A stretch of DNA of 64,000 bases from UBA9676 sp963741615 (GCA_963741615.1 CAVUIU010000018.1:90319-154318); one strand, 5' to 3'. Shown: positions 1 through 8,289, counted from the stretch's first letter. The notes: a model not told the origin generated them from the sequence alone. Translations and numbers: made by a program.

Positions 1-758
1 TGATGCTCGGGTTCGTCGCGCTGCTCGGCTACATGGCGCTCGCGGCCCCCGGCGTGCCGCAGGCGGTCAAGGCCCACGGGGCCAACGCCCAGCTGGCCGT
101 GCCGTTCCTGTTCCAGAAGATGTTCCCGCCCTGGTTCGAGGGCATCGCCTACTCGGCCATCGTCATCGGCGCGCTGGTCCCGGCGGCGATCATGTCGATC
201 GCGGCCGCGAACCTGTTCACCCGCAACATCTACCGCGAGTACTTCCGGCCCGGCGCGACCCCGGCCCAGCAGACCAGGGTCGCGCAGACAGTCTCGCTGC
301 TGGTCAAGCTCGGCGCGCTGATCTTCGTGCTCGCGCTGAGCCCGACGTTCTCGATCAACCTGCAGCTGCTGGGCGGGGTCTGGATCCTGCAGACCTTCCC
401 GGCCATCGTCGTCGGCCTCTACACCCGCTGGCTCCACCGGTGGGCGCTGGTGACCGGGTGGGCGGTCGCGATGGTGTACGGCACCATCGTGGCTTACAAC
501 ACGGCGGCGCCGGGCAAACCGGGCTCGCACTTCGGCGCGTCAACCGCGAATGTGCCGGTCTTCAACCACACCGTGTACATCGCGCTCACCGCGTTCGTCA
601 TCAACCTGGTGATCGCGGTCGTGCTGACCGTCGTGTTCCGGCTGGCGAAGCTCCCCGCGGGGACGGACGAGACCGTGCCCGATCATTACGAGGCCGACCC
701 CGAGGAGCCGCCCGGGGTGGCGTTCCCGGTCACCACGATGGTGGGGGGGCCGGACTGA
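1..758 (+). CDS. Sodium:solute symporter (SSS family), C-terminal part
   Basis: Open from the left edge of the window, so the start and the N-terminal half lie outside it. The roughly 250 visible residues hold about five or six hydrophobic membrane segments, with a conserved-looking region of the type seen in SSS permeases (FEGIAYSAIVIGALVPAAIM followed by a SIAAANLFTRNIY segment), then a hydrophilic acidic tail. This pattern is typical of the C-terminal half of monocarboxylate/acetate-type SSS symporters in actinomycetes, which import organic acids with sodium across the cytoplasmic membrane. The substrate cannot be read from this portion. A ThDP enzyme follows 134 bases downstream on the same strand and may use a related substrate, but that link is only positional. 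Confidence 0.8.
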   Translation, partial: MLGFVALLGYMALAAPGVPQAVKAHGANAQLAVPFLFQKMFPPWFEGIAYSAIVIGALVPAAIMSIAAANLFTRNIYREYFRPGATPAQQTRVAQTVSLLVKLGALIFVLALSPTFSINLQLLGGVWILQTFPAIVVGLYTRWLHRWALVTGWAVAMVYGTIVAYNTAAPGKPGSHFGASTANVPVFNHTVYIALTAFVINLVIAVVLTVVFRLAKLPAGTDETVPDHYEADPEEPPGVAFPVTTMVGGPD

Positions 759-892
759 CCGCAGTCCGGTCAGGCAGGCGCCCCGCTGGCCAGCCCCGAT
801 GCTCGGACCGTATCCGTGGGGTTGGCCAGCCGGGCTGTCATGCCCGTGCGCCGCCACCGGCGCGGAAGTGACCTCCTGGTAACGTCGCCGCC

Positions 893-2662
893 ATGGCCGA
901 AGCCAGTCAGGAATCCGCCGACCCAGGTGCGGCCGCGGCCCCGGACGGCGCCACGGGGGAGCAACCCGCCCGCCACGGCGGCGCGCAGGCGGTGGCCGCC
1001 GCCCGCCGGCACGGAGTGACCACGATGTTCACCCTCTCCGGCGGCCACGTGTTCCCGCTCTACGACGGGGCGGTCAAGGCGGACCCGGCGATGCGGCTCG
1101 TCAACGTCAGGCACGAGCAGACGGCGGTGTTCGCCGCCGAGGCCACAGCGCGGCTCACCCGCCGCCCGGGCCTGGCGGTCCTGACCGCGGGCCCGGGGGT
1201 GACGAACGGCATCAGCGCGATCACCACGTCACATTTCAACGGCTCCCCGGTGGTCGTGCTTGCGGGCAGGGCACCGGATTACCGCTGGGGATCGGGCAGC
1301 CTCCAGGAGATCGACCACCCGGTGCTGCTCACCCCGGTCACCAAGCGCGCCTGGACCGAGCATCAGGCCGCCAGCGTGGGCGCCGCCGTCGACGAGGCGT
1401 TCCGCATCGCAGCCACCCCGCACCGGGGACCGGTGTTCCTCGACTTCTCGCTGGAGGCTCTGTTCGGCGAGGCGCCTGCTGCCGCCCCGGACGGCACCGT
1501 GCCGCCGCCCGCTCCCGCCCCCGATCCCGCGGACGTGGATGCGATCGCCAGGCTGGTGGCCGCCGCGAGCCGCCCGGTGCTCGTGCTCGGCTCGGACACG
1601 TGGCTCGGCGGTGCGGAGGCCGCCGCCAGGGCGGCAGCGCAGGAGCTGCGGCTGCCCGTGATCACGAACGGCCAGGCGAGAGGCATCCTGCCCGCCGGGC
1701 ACGACCTTCTGGTCACCAGGGCGCGGGCGATGGCCTTCCGGGAGGCGGACCTCGTGATCGTGGCCGGCACGCCGCTGGACTTCCGGCTTGGCTACGGGGA
1801 GTTCGGCGGCGGGAACGGCAGACCGCCGGCCCCGGTGGTCCACGTGGCCGACGCGCCGGACCAGATCGCCACGCACCGCCCGCTCGCCGCGTCCGCGGCA
1901 GGCGACCTGACGGCGTTCTTCACCGCCCTTCCCGCCGCGGCCCGTGCGTCCGCCGCGGCCCGTGCGCCCGGCGCAGCGGGTGCCGGGTCCGCGGCCGGCG
2001 GGCCCGTGTTTGGCTGGGAGGAAACCTGGCTGCCCCGGCTTCAGGCTGCCCGCGCCCAGGCTATGGCCGCCGACGGGGCCCTGCTGGCGAGCAACGCCGA
2101 CCCGATCCACCCCATGCGCATCTACGGGGAGCTCGCCCGCCTGCTCGACGAGGATGCCGTCGTGATCGGCGACGGTGGCGACTTCGTCTCGTACGCGGGC
2201 AAGTACGTCGAGCCGAAACGCCCCGGCGGCTGGCTTGACCCCGGCCCGTACGGCTGCCTGGGCACCGGCCTGGGCTATGCGATCGCCGCCCGTATCGCGC
2301 GCCCCTCGGCGCAGGTGGTGCTGCTGCTGGGCGACGGTGCCGCGGGCTTCTCGCTGATGGACGCCGACACACTGGTGCGTCACCGGCTGCCGGTGGTCAT
2401 GATCTGCGGCAACAACGGCGCCTGGGGCCTGGAGAAGCATCCCATGCAGGCCCTGTACGGCTACGACGTGGCGGCGGATCTGCAGCCGCTGTGCCGCTAC
2501 GACGACGTGGTCCGGGCCCTGGGCGGCGCCGGTGAGATGGTCACCCGCCCCGACGGTATCGAGCCCGCGCTGCGGCGGGCCTTCAGCTCAGGCGTGCCCT
2601 ACCTGGTGAATGTGATCACCGACTCGACGATCGCCTACCCCCGGTCCACCACCGGCATCTGA
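893..2662 (+). CDS. Thiamine diphosphate-dependent enzyme (acetolactate synthase / 2-hydroxyacyl-CoA lyase-like)
   Basis: A 589-residue protein of the usual length for the acetolactate synthase/POX superfamily. The N-terminal PYR domain carries the activating glutamate in VRHEQTAVFAAEA, and the C-terminal PP domain carries the ThDP motif, beginning GDGAAGF and ending about 27 residues later in NN. These enzymes decarboxylate or cleave 2-keto or 2-hydroxyacyl substrates in the cytosol. The first 35 or so residues are Ala/Pro/Gly-rich and unlike the family, so the true start may be a little downstream of the ATG chosen here. No regulatory subunit gene (ilvN) is adjacent, which argues against a biosynthetic IlvB and for a catabolic lyase, oxalyl-CoA-type or 2-hydroxyacyl-CoA lyase. 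The exact substrate is unknown. Confidence 0.8.
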   Translation: MAEASQESADPGAAAAPDGATGEQPARHGGAQAVAAARRHGVTTMFTLSGGHVFPLYDGAVKADPAMRLVNVRHEQTAVFAAEATARLTRRPGLAVLTAGPGVTNGISAITTSHFNGSPVVVLAGRAPDYRWGSGSLQEIDHPVLLTPVTKRAWTEHQAASVGAAVDEAFRIAATPHRGPVFLDFSLEALFGEAPAAAPDGTVPPPAPAPDPADVDAIARLVAAASRPVLVLGSDTWLGGAEAAARAAAQELRLPVITNGQARGILPAGHDLLVTRARAMAFREADLVIVAGTPLDFRLGYGEFGGGNGRPPAPVVHVADAPDQIATHRPLAASAAGDLTAFFTALPAAARASAAARAPGAAGAGSAAGGPVFGWEETWLPRLQAARAQAMAADGALLASNADPIHPMRIYGELARLLDEDAVVIGDGGDFVSYAGKYVEPKRPGGWLDPGPYGCLGTGLGYAIAARIARPSAQVVLLLGDGAAGFSLMDADTLVRHRLPVVMICGNNGAWGLEKHPMQALYGYDVAADLQPLCRYDDVVRALGGAGEMVTRPDGIEPALRRAFSSGVPYLVNVITDSTIAYPRSTTGI

Positions 2663-2721
2663 CCCGGTCAGCGGAACTGGCCTGGCCGGCCGCGGCGGGC
2701 CACCGGCAGCCCGCGGACAGG

Positions 2722-3165
2722 TCACGACCTGTGACCGGAGTTCGCCCTCGCCAGGAAGTTGTCGCGGTCCACCAGGACCCGCTCCACCGTGCCGGCGCCC
2801 ACGACCAGATCCTCGTCGCCACCGTGGCCTGCGTCTGCGGGGCCTCCGTCAGCGCGGCGCCCGCTCTCGCGGGCGATGAAGCTGAACACCAGCCTGCGCC
2901 CGTCGACCTCGGTCAGTTCCGCTTCGACCACGAGTTCGGCACCCACCGGGCTGGGCCGCCGGTGCTCCAGCGACGCCGACGTGCCCACCGAGGTCATGCC
3001 CGGGGCCAGGTGCGGTGAGATGGCCGCCACGGTAGCCGCTTCCGCCAAGGCCAGCATCCGGGGTGTGGCGAGCACGGGCACGTTCCCGCTCCCGGCCGAG
3101 ATCGCCGTGTCCGCATCGCTCACCACCGCGCTCACCGACGCCCGCTGCCCCGCCACAACTCCCAT
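2722..3165 (-). CDS. FlK-like hotdog thioesterase
   Basis: A 147-residue protein with the hotdog-fold thioesterase pattern of fluoroacetyl-CoA thioesterase FlK relatives: PVLATPRMLALAEAATVAAI near residue 30, TSVGTSASLEHRRPSPVGAE around 60-80, then AELTEVDGRRLVFSFIARE and a final ERVLVDRDNF strand. Such proteins hydrolyse small acyl-CoA esters in the cytosol, and most members are of unknown physiological substrate. It is convergent with the upstream ThDP enzyme, with 59 bases between them. About 20 residues of Gly/Asp-rich sequence before the last strand look like a loop insertion. Confidence 0.75.
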   Translation of the reverse strand: MGVVAGQRASVSAVVSDADTAISAGSGNVPVLATPRMLALAEAATVAAISPHLAPGMTSVGTSASLEHRRPSPVGAELVVEAELTEVDGRRLVFSFIARESGRRADGGPADAGHGGDEDLVVGAGTVERVLVDRDNFLARANSGHRS

Positions 3166-3312
3166 GCGATAACCCTAACGGCCCCGCGAGCGGCCGCCGT
3201 GCCGCCACCTGCGCCGGTTTTGCGACCATGATCGTGCCCGGCTTGCCCGGGTATGCGGGTGGCCCAATCCGTGCCGGGCCGGGGCGGCCATGGCGGGCTA
3301 GGCTGTCGCCCG

Positions 3313-3540
3313 ATGGATGACAGCCCGGCGTACTGCGACCACTGCGGGCTCCCGTCCGCCACGGCGGAGGGCGGGCACGGCCACGAGAGGTGCCGGGCCG
3401 CGCGGGCGCTCGAGCCGCCCCGGTACTGCCCGCTGTGCGGCCGCCGCACGGTGGTCAAGGTGACCCCCCACAGCTGGTCCAGCCGCTGCTCCCGGCACGG
3501 CACGGCAACGGGGCGCGGCGACCCGGGGGAAGTCAGCTGA
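3313..3540 (+). CDS. bsaP: Biotin synthase auxiliary protein BsaP-like
   Basis: A 75-residue protein starting at ATG 3313 with two cysteine knuckles, YCDHCG near the N-terminus and YCPLCGRR in the middle, plus a terminal CSRHG. The LEPPRYCPLCGRR core and the VTPHSWSSRCSRHG tail match what I know of the actinobacterial BsaP family, small Cys-rich proteins needed for biotin synthase activity and thought to support its auxiliary iron-sulfur cluster. No bioB is present here, but a biotin-carrier gene and a biotin carboxylase gene lie convergently just downstream. The 3' end overlaps the end of the biotin-carrier gene by 8 bases. Identification rests on motif recall. Confidence 0.7.
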   Translation: MDDSPAYCDHCGLPSATAEGGHGHERCRAARALEPPRYCPLCGRRTVVKVTPHSWSSRCSRHGTATGRGDPGEVS

Positions 3541-3745
3541 TGGTCGCGATAAGGTCGCCCTCCTGGATGACATCCCCCTCCGCCACGTGCAGCTTGACCA
3601 GGGTGCCGGCCTCTTCCACCAGGACGGGGATCTCCATTTTCATCGACTCCAGGATGACCAGGGTGTCACCGTCCTCGACCTGGTCCCCTTCGGTGGCCAC
3701 CACCTTCCAGACGTTGGCCACCATTTCCGCGCGGACTTCGGCCAC
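3533..3745 (-). CDS. Biotin/lipoyl-binding carrier protein (TB7.3-like)
   Basis: A stand-alone biotinyl domain of 70 residues. The biotinylation motif ESMKMEIP is present and the whole protein matches the mycobacterial TB7.3 pattern (start VAEVRAEMVANV, end EGDVIQEGDLIATIS). I start it at GTG 3745 because a GGAGAGGAG sequence lies just upstream and family members begin there. An in-frame ATG at 3784 would add 13 atypical residues. It would carry CO2 as carboxybiotin for an acyl-CoA carboxylase. The biotin carboxylase gene lies immediately upstream on the same strand. The TB7.3 gene of Mycobacterium tuberculosis also lies next to rshA-sigH, and the same neighbourhood is seen here. Confidence 0.9.
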   Translation of the reverse strand: MAEVRAEMVANVWKVVATEGDQVEDGDTLVILESMKMEIPVLVEEAGTLVKLHVAEGDVIQEGDLIATIS

Positions 3746-3817
3746 CCACCGCTCCTCTCCTCGCCATGCGCGGCACCGGGTCACGATGCCGCCGCCATCA
3801 TTGTGCTGCCACCGGGG

Positions 3818-5158
3818 TCAGGGACGCAGCCCCGCCACCACCGACGTGTCGTAATCGCCACTGACGAACGGCTCGCTCGTGAGCAGGTCAGCGTGGAACG
3901 GCAGGTTCGTCTTCGGCCCGGCGAGCCGGAAGGCGGCCACCGCATCCCGCGCCCGCCCCAGCGCCTCACCCCGGGTCTGCCCGTGCACGCACAGCTTGGC
4001 GAGCAGCGGATCGTAGAACGGTGTGACCGTATTCCCGGCCTCGTACCCGGCGTCTACCCGGATCCCCGGGCCGGCCGGCTCCTGCCACTCGGTGATCACG
4101 CCCGGGCTCGGCAGGAACCGCACCGGGTCCTCGGCGTAGATCCGCAATTCCAGCGCATGCCCGTCATGCCGGACGCCTGGCGGGTCGAAACTCACCGGCT
4201 CCCCCGAGGCGACAAGGAACTGCTGCTCAACAAGGTCAATGCCGGTGACCAGCTCCGTCACCGGATGCTCGACCTGCAGCCGGGTGTTCATCTCAAGGAA
4301 CACGAACTCCTGGGTTATGACATCGAGCAGGAACTCCACGGTCCCCGCGCCCAGGTAGCCGACCACTTCCCCGGCCCGGACCGCCGCCGCGAGCAGTCGC
4401 TCACGCAACTGTGGGCCGACTCCGGGGGACGGGGTCTCCTCGGCGATCTTCTGGTGCCGCCGCTGGACCGAGCAATCGCGTTCGCCCAGGGTCACCACGC
4501 GGCCGTCGTTGAGCCCCATGATCTGGACCTCGACGTGCCGCGCCCGCTCGAGGTACCGCTCGAGCAGGATCGCGGGGCTGCCGAAAACCCGCTCGGCGCG
4601 GGTGCGGGCGGTCTCGAACGCGGCCCGCAGCGCCTCCGGGCTGGTGGCGGCGCCCATGCCGATCCCGCCCCCGCCCGCGGCGGCCTTGACCATCACCGGG
4701 TAGCCGATCCGCCCGGCCTCGGCGAGGGCGGCAGCAGCGTCGGTCACCGGCTCGGTGCTGCCCGCGGCGACCGGAACCCCGGCCTTGTCCATCAGGTTCC
4801 TTGCGTTGATCTTGTCGCCCATCTGCTCGATCGTCTGCGGCGCGGGGCCGACCCAGGTCAGCCCCTCGGCCAGCACCTGGTGAGCGAACGCGGCGTTCTC
4901 GGACAGGAAACCGTAGCCGGGGTGGACGGCGCCGGCGCCGCTCTGGCGGGCGGCGGCGAAGATGGCGTCTACGTTCAGGTAGCTCTGCGCCGGGTGCGGC
5001 GGGCCGATCAGCACGGCCTCGTCCGCCTCCCTGACGAAAGGAAGATCCGCGTCGGCCTCCGAGTAGACCGCCACGGCCCGGATGCCGAGCCGGTGGGCGG
5101 TGGCGATGATGCGCCGGGCGATCTCGCCCCGGTTGGCGACAAGCACGGACTCCAGCAC
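3818..5158 (-). CDS. accC: Acetyl-/acyl-CoA carboxylase biotin carboxylase subunit
   Basis: A 446-residue stand-alone biotin carboxylase with the ATP-grasp architecture: N-terminal LVANRGEIARRI, HPGYGFLSEN near residue 100, a glycine-rich KAAAGGGGIGMG nucleotide loop near 160-170, and the signature EMNTRLQVEHPVTE near 290. It carboxylates the biotin of a carrier protein using bicarbonate and ATP. The length fits an AccC subunit without a fused carrier domain, and the TB7.3-like carrier gene lies 72 bases downstream on the same strand, so the two probably act together with a carboxyltransferase encoded elsewhere. All expected catalytic motifs appear intact. Confidence 0.93.
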   Translation of the reverse strand: MLESVLVANRGEIARRIIATAHRLGIRAVAVYSEADADLPFVREADEAVLIGPPHPAQSYLNVDAIFAAARQSGAGAVHPGYGFLSENAAFAHQVLAEGLTWVGPAPQTIEQMGDKINARNLMDKAGVPVAAGSTEPVTDAAAALAEAGRIGYPVMVKAAAGGGGIGMGAATSPEALRAAFETARTRAERVFGSPAILLERYLERARHVEVQIMGLNDGRVVTLGERDCSVQRRHQKIAEETPSPGVGPQLRERLLAAAVRAGEVVGYLGAGTVEFLLDVITQEFVFLEMNTRLQVEHPVTELVTGIDLVEQQFLVASGEPVSFDPPGVRHDGHALELRIYAEDPVRFLPSPGVITEWQEPAGPGIRVDAGYEAGNTVTPFYDPLLAKLCVHGQTRGEALGRARDAVAAFRLAGPKTNLPFHADLLTSEPFVSGDYDTSVVAGLRP

Positions 5159-5218
5159 CCAGGAAGCCTAATCGGTTCTGCCCGAAGGGCGAAGGGGGGC
5201 GGGGCGATCATGCCCCGC

Positions 5219-5518
5219 TCAGTACAGGCTGGCCCGTCGGCGGCCGACCACGTTGGACAGTGCCTCCACAACCCGGGGGTCGAATTCAGACGCCGTATCC
5301 AGCCGGAGCCGTTCCAGGGCGGTCGCGGCCTGGCAGGGGTCGGCGGACGCGCCGACCAGGTCGTCGAAGGCGTTGGCGGCCCGGATGATGCGGCTGCCGA
5401 CGGGAGGCTCATCGTCGGGGCCGCGCCATGGCTGGCCCTGGCAGTGCACGATCTCGGCCACCCGGTCCAGCACGCCGGCCTGCCCGATCACGGCCCGTCC
5501 GGCACCGGCGCAGATCAT
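5219..5518 (-). CDS. Small HD-GYP-like C-terminal domain protein
   Basis: A 99-residue reading frame whose middle, RIIRAANAFDDLVG, and end, EFDPRVVEALSNVV, resemble the C-terminal helices of HD-GYP phosphodiesterases. The metal-binding HHE region is degenerate (EIVHCQGQPWRG) and the N-terminal HD half is absent. It is either a small regulatory relative or a fragment. An in-frame TGA lies only about 12 codons upstream of the ATG, so no larger gene continues 5' in this frame. It sits between rsrA and accC on the same strand. No catalytic function should be assumed. Confidence 0.45.
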   Translation of the reverse strand: MICAGAGRAVIGQAGVLDRVAEIVHCQGQPWRGPDDEPPVGSRIIRAANAFDDLVGASADPCQAATALERLRLDTASEFDPRVVEALSNVVGRRRASLY

Positions 5519-5609
5519 GACCTTGATGCCAGCGCGGCGGTAAACCCGTGATCACGATTAGTTACCCGCCGGTCCCGCGGAGTGGGGTCGGCGAGCGCGG
5601 GTGGGCAGG

Positions 5610-5894
5610 CTAATCCGCCCGGACCTCGCTGACTTCCAGCTCTACCTGTACCTGCTCGATGCGGGCCATCACCTTGGCCCGCAGTTCGGCCGGCACCGCG
5701 TCATACCCGCAGTACTTGTGCACCAGGTGCTTGACGACCTCTTCCAGGCCGTACTCGCGCAGGCACGGGCCGCACTCGTCGAGGTGCTGCCGGATCTTGG
5801 CACAGTCGGGGCTGTCGAGCTCCCCGTCCAGATACGAGTAGACCCGCTCCAGCACCTCGGTACAGGGCACTTCGTGAGGTTTCCCGCAGCTCAT
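5610..5894 (-). CDS. rsrA: Zinc-binding redox anti-sigma factor, RsrA/RshA family
   Basis: A 94-residue ZAS-family anti-sigma factor. The diagnostic H-x3-C-x2-C motif is present in QHLDECGPC, with a further cysteine near the N-terminus (VPCTEVL) and another in HKYCGYD. In the family these ligands hold zinc and form disulfides on oxidation, releasing the sigma factor. Its ATG overlaps the sigR stop codon by four bases (ATGA), indicating translational coupling and matched stoichiometry with SigR. It acts in the cytosol as the thiol-stress sensor. Confidence 0.92.
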   Translation of the reverse strand: MSCGKPHEVPCTEVLERVYSYLDGELDSPDCAKIRQHLDECGPCLREYGLEEVVKHLVHKYCGYDAVPAELRAKVMARIEQVQVELEVSEVRAD

Positions 5895-6673
5895 CTCGCG
5901 TCCTTCCCGGCCGCGCGGGGCCCGCTCTCCGCCGGTGAGGGCTGCTCGGCGGCATCGGAGGCCACCCTGACAAGGCCGCTCTCGGCCGCGTAGTCCTGGA
6001 GCATCTCGCGCAGCTGCCGGCGCCCGCGGTGCAGGCGTGACATGACCGTGCCGATGGGCGTGCCCATGATGTCGGCGATCTCCTTGTACGCGAAACCCTC
6101 CACGTCAGCCAGGTAAACGGCGATCCGGAACTCTTCGGGCAGCTCCTGCAGCGCCCTCTTGACATCCGAGTCGGGCAGCCGCTCCAGCGCCTCGGCCTCG
6201 GCCGACTTCAGCCCCGCCGACGTGTGCGAGGCAGCCCTGGCCAGCTGCCAGTCCTCCACGTCCTCCGCACCGGCCCGCTGCGGCTCCCGCTGGCGCTTGC
6301 GGTACGTGTTGATGAAGGTATTGGTCAGGATCCGGAACAGCCACGCCTTCAGGTTCGTCCCCGGCTGGAACTGGTGGAACGACGCGTAGGCCTTGGCGAA
6401 GGTCTCCTGAACCAGATCCTCCGCGTCGGCCGCGTTGCGTGTCATCCGCATCGCAGCTGAGTAGAGCTGGTCCAGGTATGGCAGCACGTCCTGCTCGAAC
6501 CGCTTGCTCCGCTGCTCGAGTGTTTCAGGTACGGGACCCACCCCCTCGGATGTTTGTGTCCCCGTGCGCCCACGGTAGCCGGACAGGCCGAAGGATGCAT
6601 GTCCCCCCCTGGCCGAACCGAAGGCGGCCGCCGCGGGTACGTCGTCCAAAGGCGGGTAGCTGGTTACGAGCAC
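5891..6673 (-). CDS. sigR: ECF sigma factor SigR/SigH (thiol-oxidative stress)
   Basis: Region 2 (YLDQLYSAAMRMTRNAADAE, then EDLVQETFAKAYASFHQF and TNLKAWLFRILTNTFIN) and region 4 (LADVEGFAYKEIADIMGTPI, then GTVMSRLHRGRRQL) match Streptomyces SigR closely. It directs RNA polymerase to thiol-homeostasis genes when RsrA is oxidised. The start is uncertain: ATG 6673 gives 260 residues with a non-conserved 44-residue extension, whereas GTG 6541 gives the usual length. A sigma-R-type promoter just upstream would place the transcript start within a few bases of the long ATG, so both forms may be made. It is coupled to rsrA. Confidence 0.93.
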   Translation of the reverse strand: MLVTSYPPLDDVPAAAAFGSARGGHASFGLSGYRGRTGTQTSEGVGPVPETLEQRSKRFEQDVLPYLDQLYSAAMRMTRNAADAEDLVQETFAKAYASFHQFQPGTNLKAWLFRILTNTFINTYRKRQREPQRAGAEDVEDWQLARAASHTSAGLKSAEAEALERLPDSDVKRALQELPEEFRIAVYLADVEGFAYKEIADIMGTPIGTVMSRLHRGRRQLREMLQDYAAESGLVRVASDAAEQPSPAESGPRAAGKDAR

Positions 6674-6682
6674 GCCCGGTGC

Positions 6683-6708
6683 AACATGGGCAGCCGCAGC
6701 TTCATTCC
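6683..6708 (-). promoter_or_regulatory. SigR-dependent autoregulatory promoter
   Basis: On the minus strand a GGAAT -35 element (6708-6704) is followed after exactly 18 bases by GTT (6685-6683), the published sigma-R consensus layout. It lies immediately upstream of sigR, as expected for positive autoregulation. The predicted transcription start, about 6675-6678, nearly coincides with the ATG at 6673. Confidence 0.75.
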
Positions 6709-6729
6709 GGGGCTGTCATCCCCGGAATG
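6703..6729. repeat. Perfect 10-bp inverted repeat upstream of sigR
   Basis: CATTCCGGGG at 6703-6712 is repeated exactly in inverted form at 6720-6729 with a 7-base spacer. The left arm contains the -35 element of the minus-strand sigR promoter. It could be an operator for another regulator, or a bidirectional element. The opposite GGAAT has no GTT at the proper distance. Confidence 0.7.
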
Positions 6730-6895
6730 CTGCCAGCGGTACCGGTCCGGGCAGGTCAGGTGAGCACGGCGTGATGACGGGGAACACCGTGGGTAAGGGT
6801 TGCGCGGGAAGAGTCGCCCCCGTGACGCTCCGCCCCCCGGCACTCCGGTATTTCGCCGGTGGTGGCCCGCGTGGCCCGAGGCAGATGGAGTGCAG

Positions 6896-7699
6896 GTGTC
6901 GGCATCGGCGGCCAGCCCCCTGGCGGCTCTTGGCCCGGGGTCGCTCGCGGGTTACTGGCGTTTCCAGCAGGCCGTGGCCAGGGCACAACTGGCAGCATGG
7001 CTGCCGCCCCCCACCAGGCTGCTCGTCGACATCTCCGGGCCTTACGCGAGCGGCTCGGCGCAGGCGGCGGATTGCGGGCACACCGTGCTCCGGGTCATCA
7101 CCCCCCCGGCGGCGCCGGATCAAGCGGAGGCGGCCAGGCCCAGGCGGGGCAGGATCGTGCCGGTGGTGGCCGAATCCGCCAGCCTGGCCTTCCTCGCCGA
7201 CGGCTGTGCCGACGGCGTCATAGCAGAGGACGGCGCGCTGTCACGGCAGCTGATGACCGAGGATCTGGCGGCGGAGATCACACGTGTGCTCCGGCCGGGC
7301 GGGCAGCTGCTCGCGAGCGTGGACTCCCTCGTGCTGGGGATGGCGATCCTCGCCGAGCAGCACCGCTGGGCGAACCTCACCGACCTGCCCCATGCCGAGG
7401 TGGTGCTCATCCCCTGGCCCGACGGCACCATCACCCGCTGTTTCGGCGTGAGCCAGTTCACCGAGCTGCTGACCGAAGCCGGCCTGGAAGTCGGCTGGGT
7501 CAGGCCCCGCACCGTGCTGTCGCCCTCGATGGTGGACCACGTGCTGCACCACAACCCGGCGGCGATCGCCCGCCTCGTGCGGGCCGAGCTCGCCGCCGGG
7601 CGGGACGGCGCGGACGGGGCGGACGGGCTCTTCCCGGCGGAATCCTTCGGGATCAGCCTGGTGGCCGCGGCACGCAAGCCGCCCGGTCCCGCGTCATGA
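6896..7699 (+). CDS. Class I SAM-dependent methyltransferase-like protein
   Basis: About 267 residues starting at GTG 6896, chosen because a GGAG lies five bases upstream. The N-terminal half has a Rossmann-like start (TRLLVDISGPYASGSAQAA), a strand and acidic-loop region, and the late-methyltransferase pattern ITRVLRPGGQLLASVDSLVL near the middle, followed by a QFTELLTEAGLEVGWVRPR segment. The glycine-rich SAM loop is poorly conserved (DISGPYASG), so activity is uncertain. It is divergent from sigR. Substrate unknown. Confidence 0.6.
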   Translation: MSASAASPLAALGPGSLAGYWRFQQAVARAQLAAWLPPPTRLLVDISGPYASGSAQAADCGHTVLRVITPPAAPDQAEAARPRRGRIVPVVAESASLAFLADGCADGVIAEDGALSRQLMTEDLAAEITRVLRPGGQLLASVDSLVLGMAILAEQHRWANLTDLPHAEVVLIPWPDGTITRCFGVSQFTELLTEAGLEVGWVRPRTVLSPSMVDHVLHHNPAAIARLVRAELAAGRDGADGADGLFPAESFGISLVAAARKPPGPAS

Positions 7700-7748
7700 C
7701 CGTCACCCAGCAATCGTGCACAACGAGGCTGGCGTCAAGGCCCGGGTA

Positions 7749-8096
7749 CTACCGGCTCCGGTCCCGCCTCGCCTGGCACTTCACGCAGCGTGCGGCCTCG
7801 GGCCTGGCGTCAAGCCGTCCCTCGGGAATCGGCGAGTCACAGTCGGCGCACGTCCCATAGGTGCCGTGCTCGATCCGGTCAAGCGCGTCGGCCACCGCCT
7901 GGCGCTGGACCTTCGCGGCCGTCAGCACCGCCTGCATGCGGTCCGTCTCCGACAGGTTGGACCCGGCGTCCGCCGGATCTTGCGGGGAGTCCGCCCCCGA
8001 CCGCTCCGCCGGCTGTTCCGCCTGCAGCACCGTGATGGACTTGTCGAGCTCGCCACGCATTTCTTCGAGGCGCTTACGCGCGATAGCAGTGTCCAC
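7749..8096 (-). CDS. TraR/DksA family zinc-finger protein
   Basis: About 115 residues from GTG 8096, chosen for the AGGAGG just upstream. An N-terminal coiled-coil half (ARKRLEEMRGELDKSITVLQ) is followed by the DksA zinc finger CADC-x17-CVKC in the C-terminal 30 residues. Family members bind the RNA polymerase secondary channel or act as general stress regulators. Actinobacterial versions are common and mostly uncharacterised. Divergent or convergent neighbours do not suggest an operon. Confidence 0.85.
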   Translation of the reverse strand: MDTAIARKRLEEMRGELDKSITVLQAEQPAERSGADSPQDPADAGSNLSETDRMQAVLTAAKVQRQAVADALDRIEHGTYGTCADCDSPIPEGRLDARPEAARCVKCQARRDRSR

Positions 8097-8289
8097 ACGT
8101 CCTCCTTCTGTTGGCAAGAGGCGAGCAGAGCAGGGCTCTCGGGGGCCTCCCGCCAGCGGGGCGACTCAGAAAAGCTTGAGCGGGGCGGTGCCGGGATGGC
8201 GGTACGGAACCCCGTTCCGGGGTGGCCGGATGACCATGGCCCACCCGCCCGGTGGGCCGGTCGCACCGTGCCCGGTGCCGTCGGTCACG

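Noticed and set aside
3587..5551. Long plus-strand open frame of over 650 codons opposite accC
   Set aside because: It is the antisense shadow of the biotin carboxylase and neighbouring genes, lacks any motif and follows from the high GC content.
6724..6750. Second, plus-strand SigR promoter from the opposite arm of the palindrome
   Set aside because: GGAAT at 6724-6728 has no GTT at 18-19 bases.
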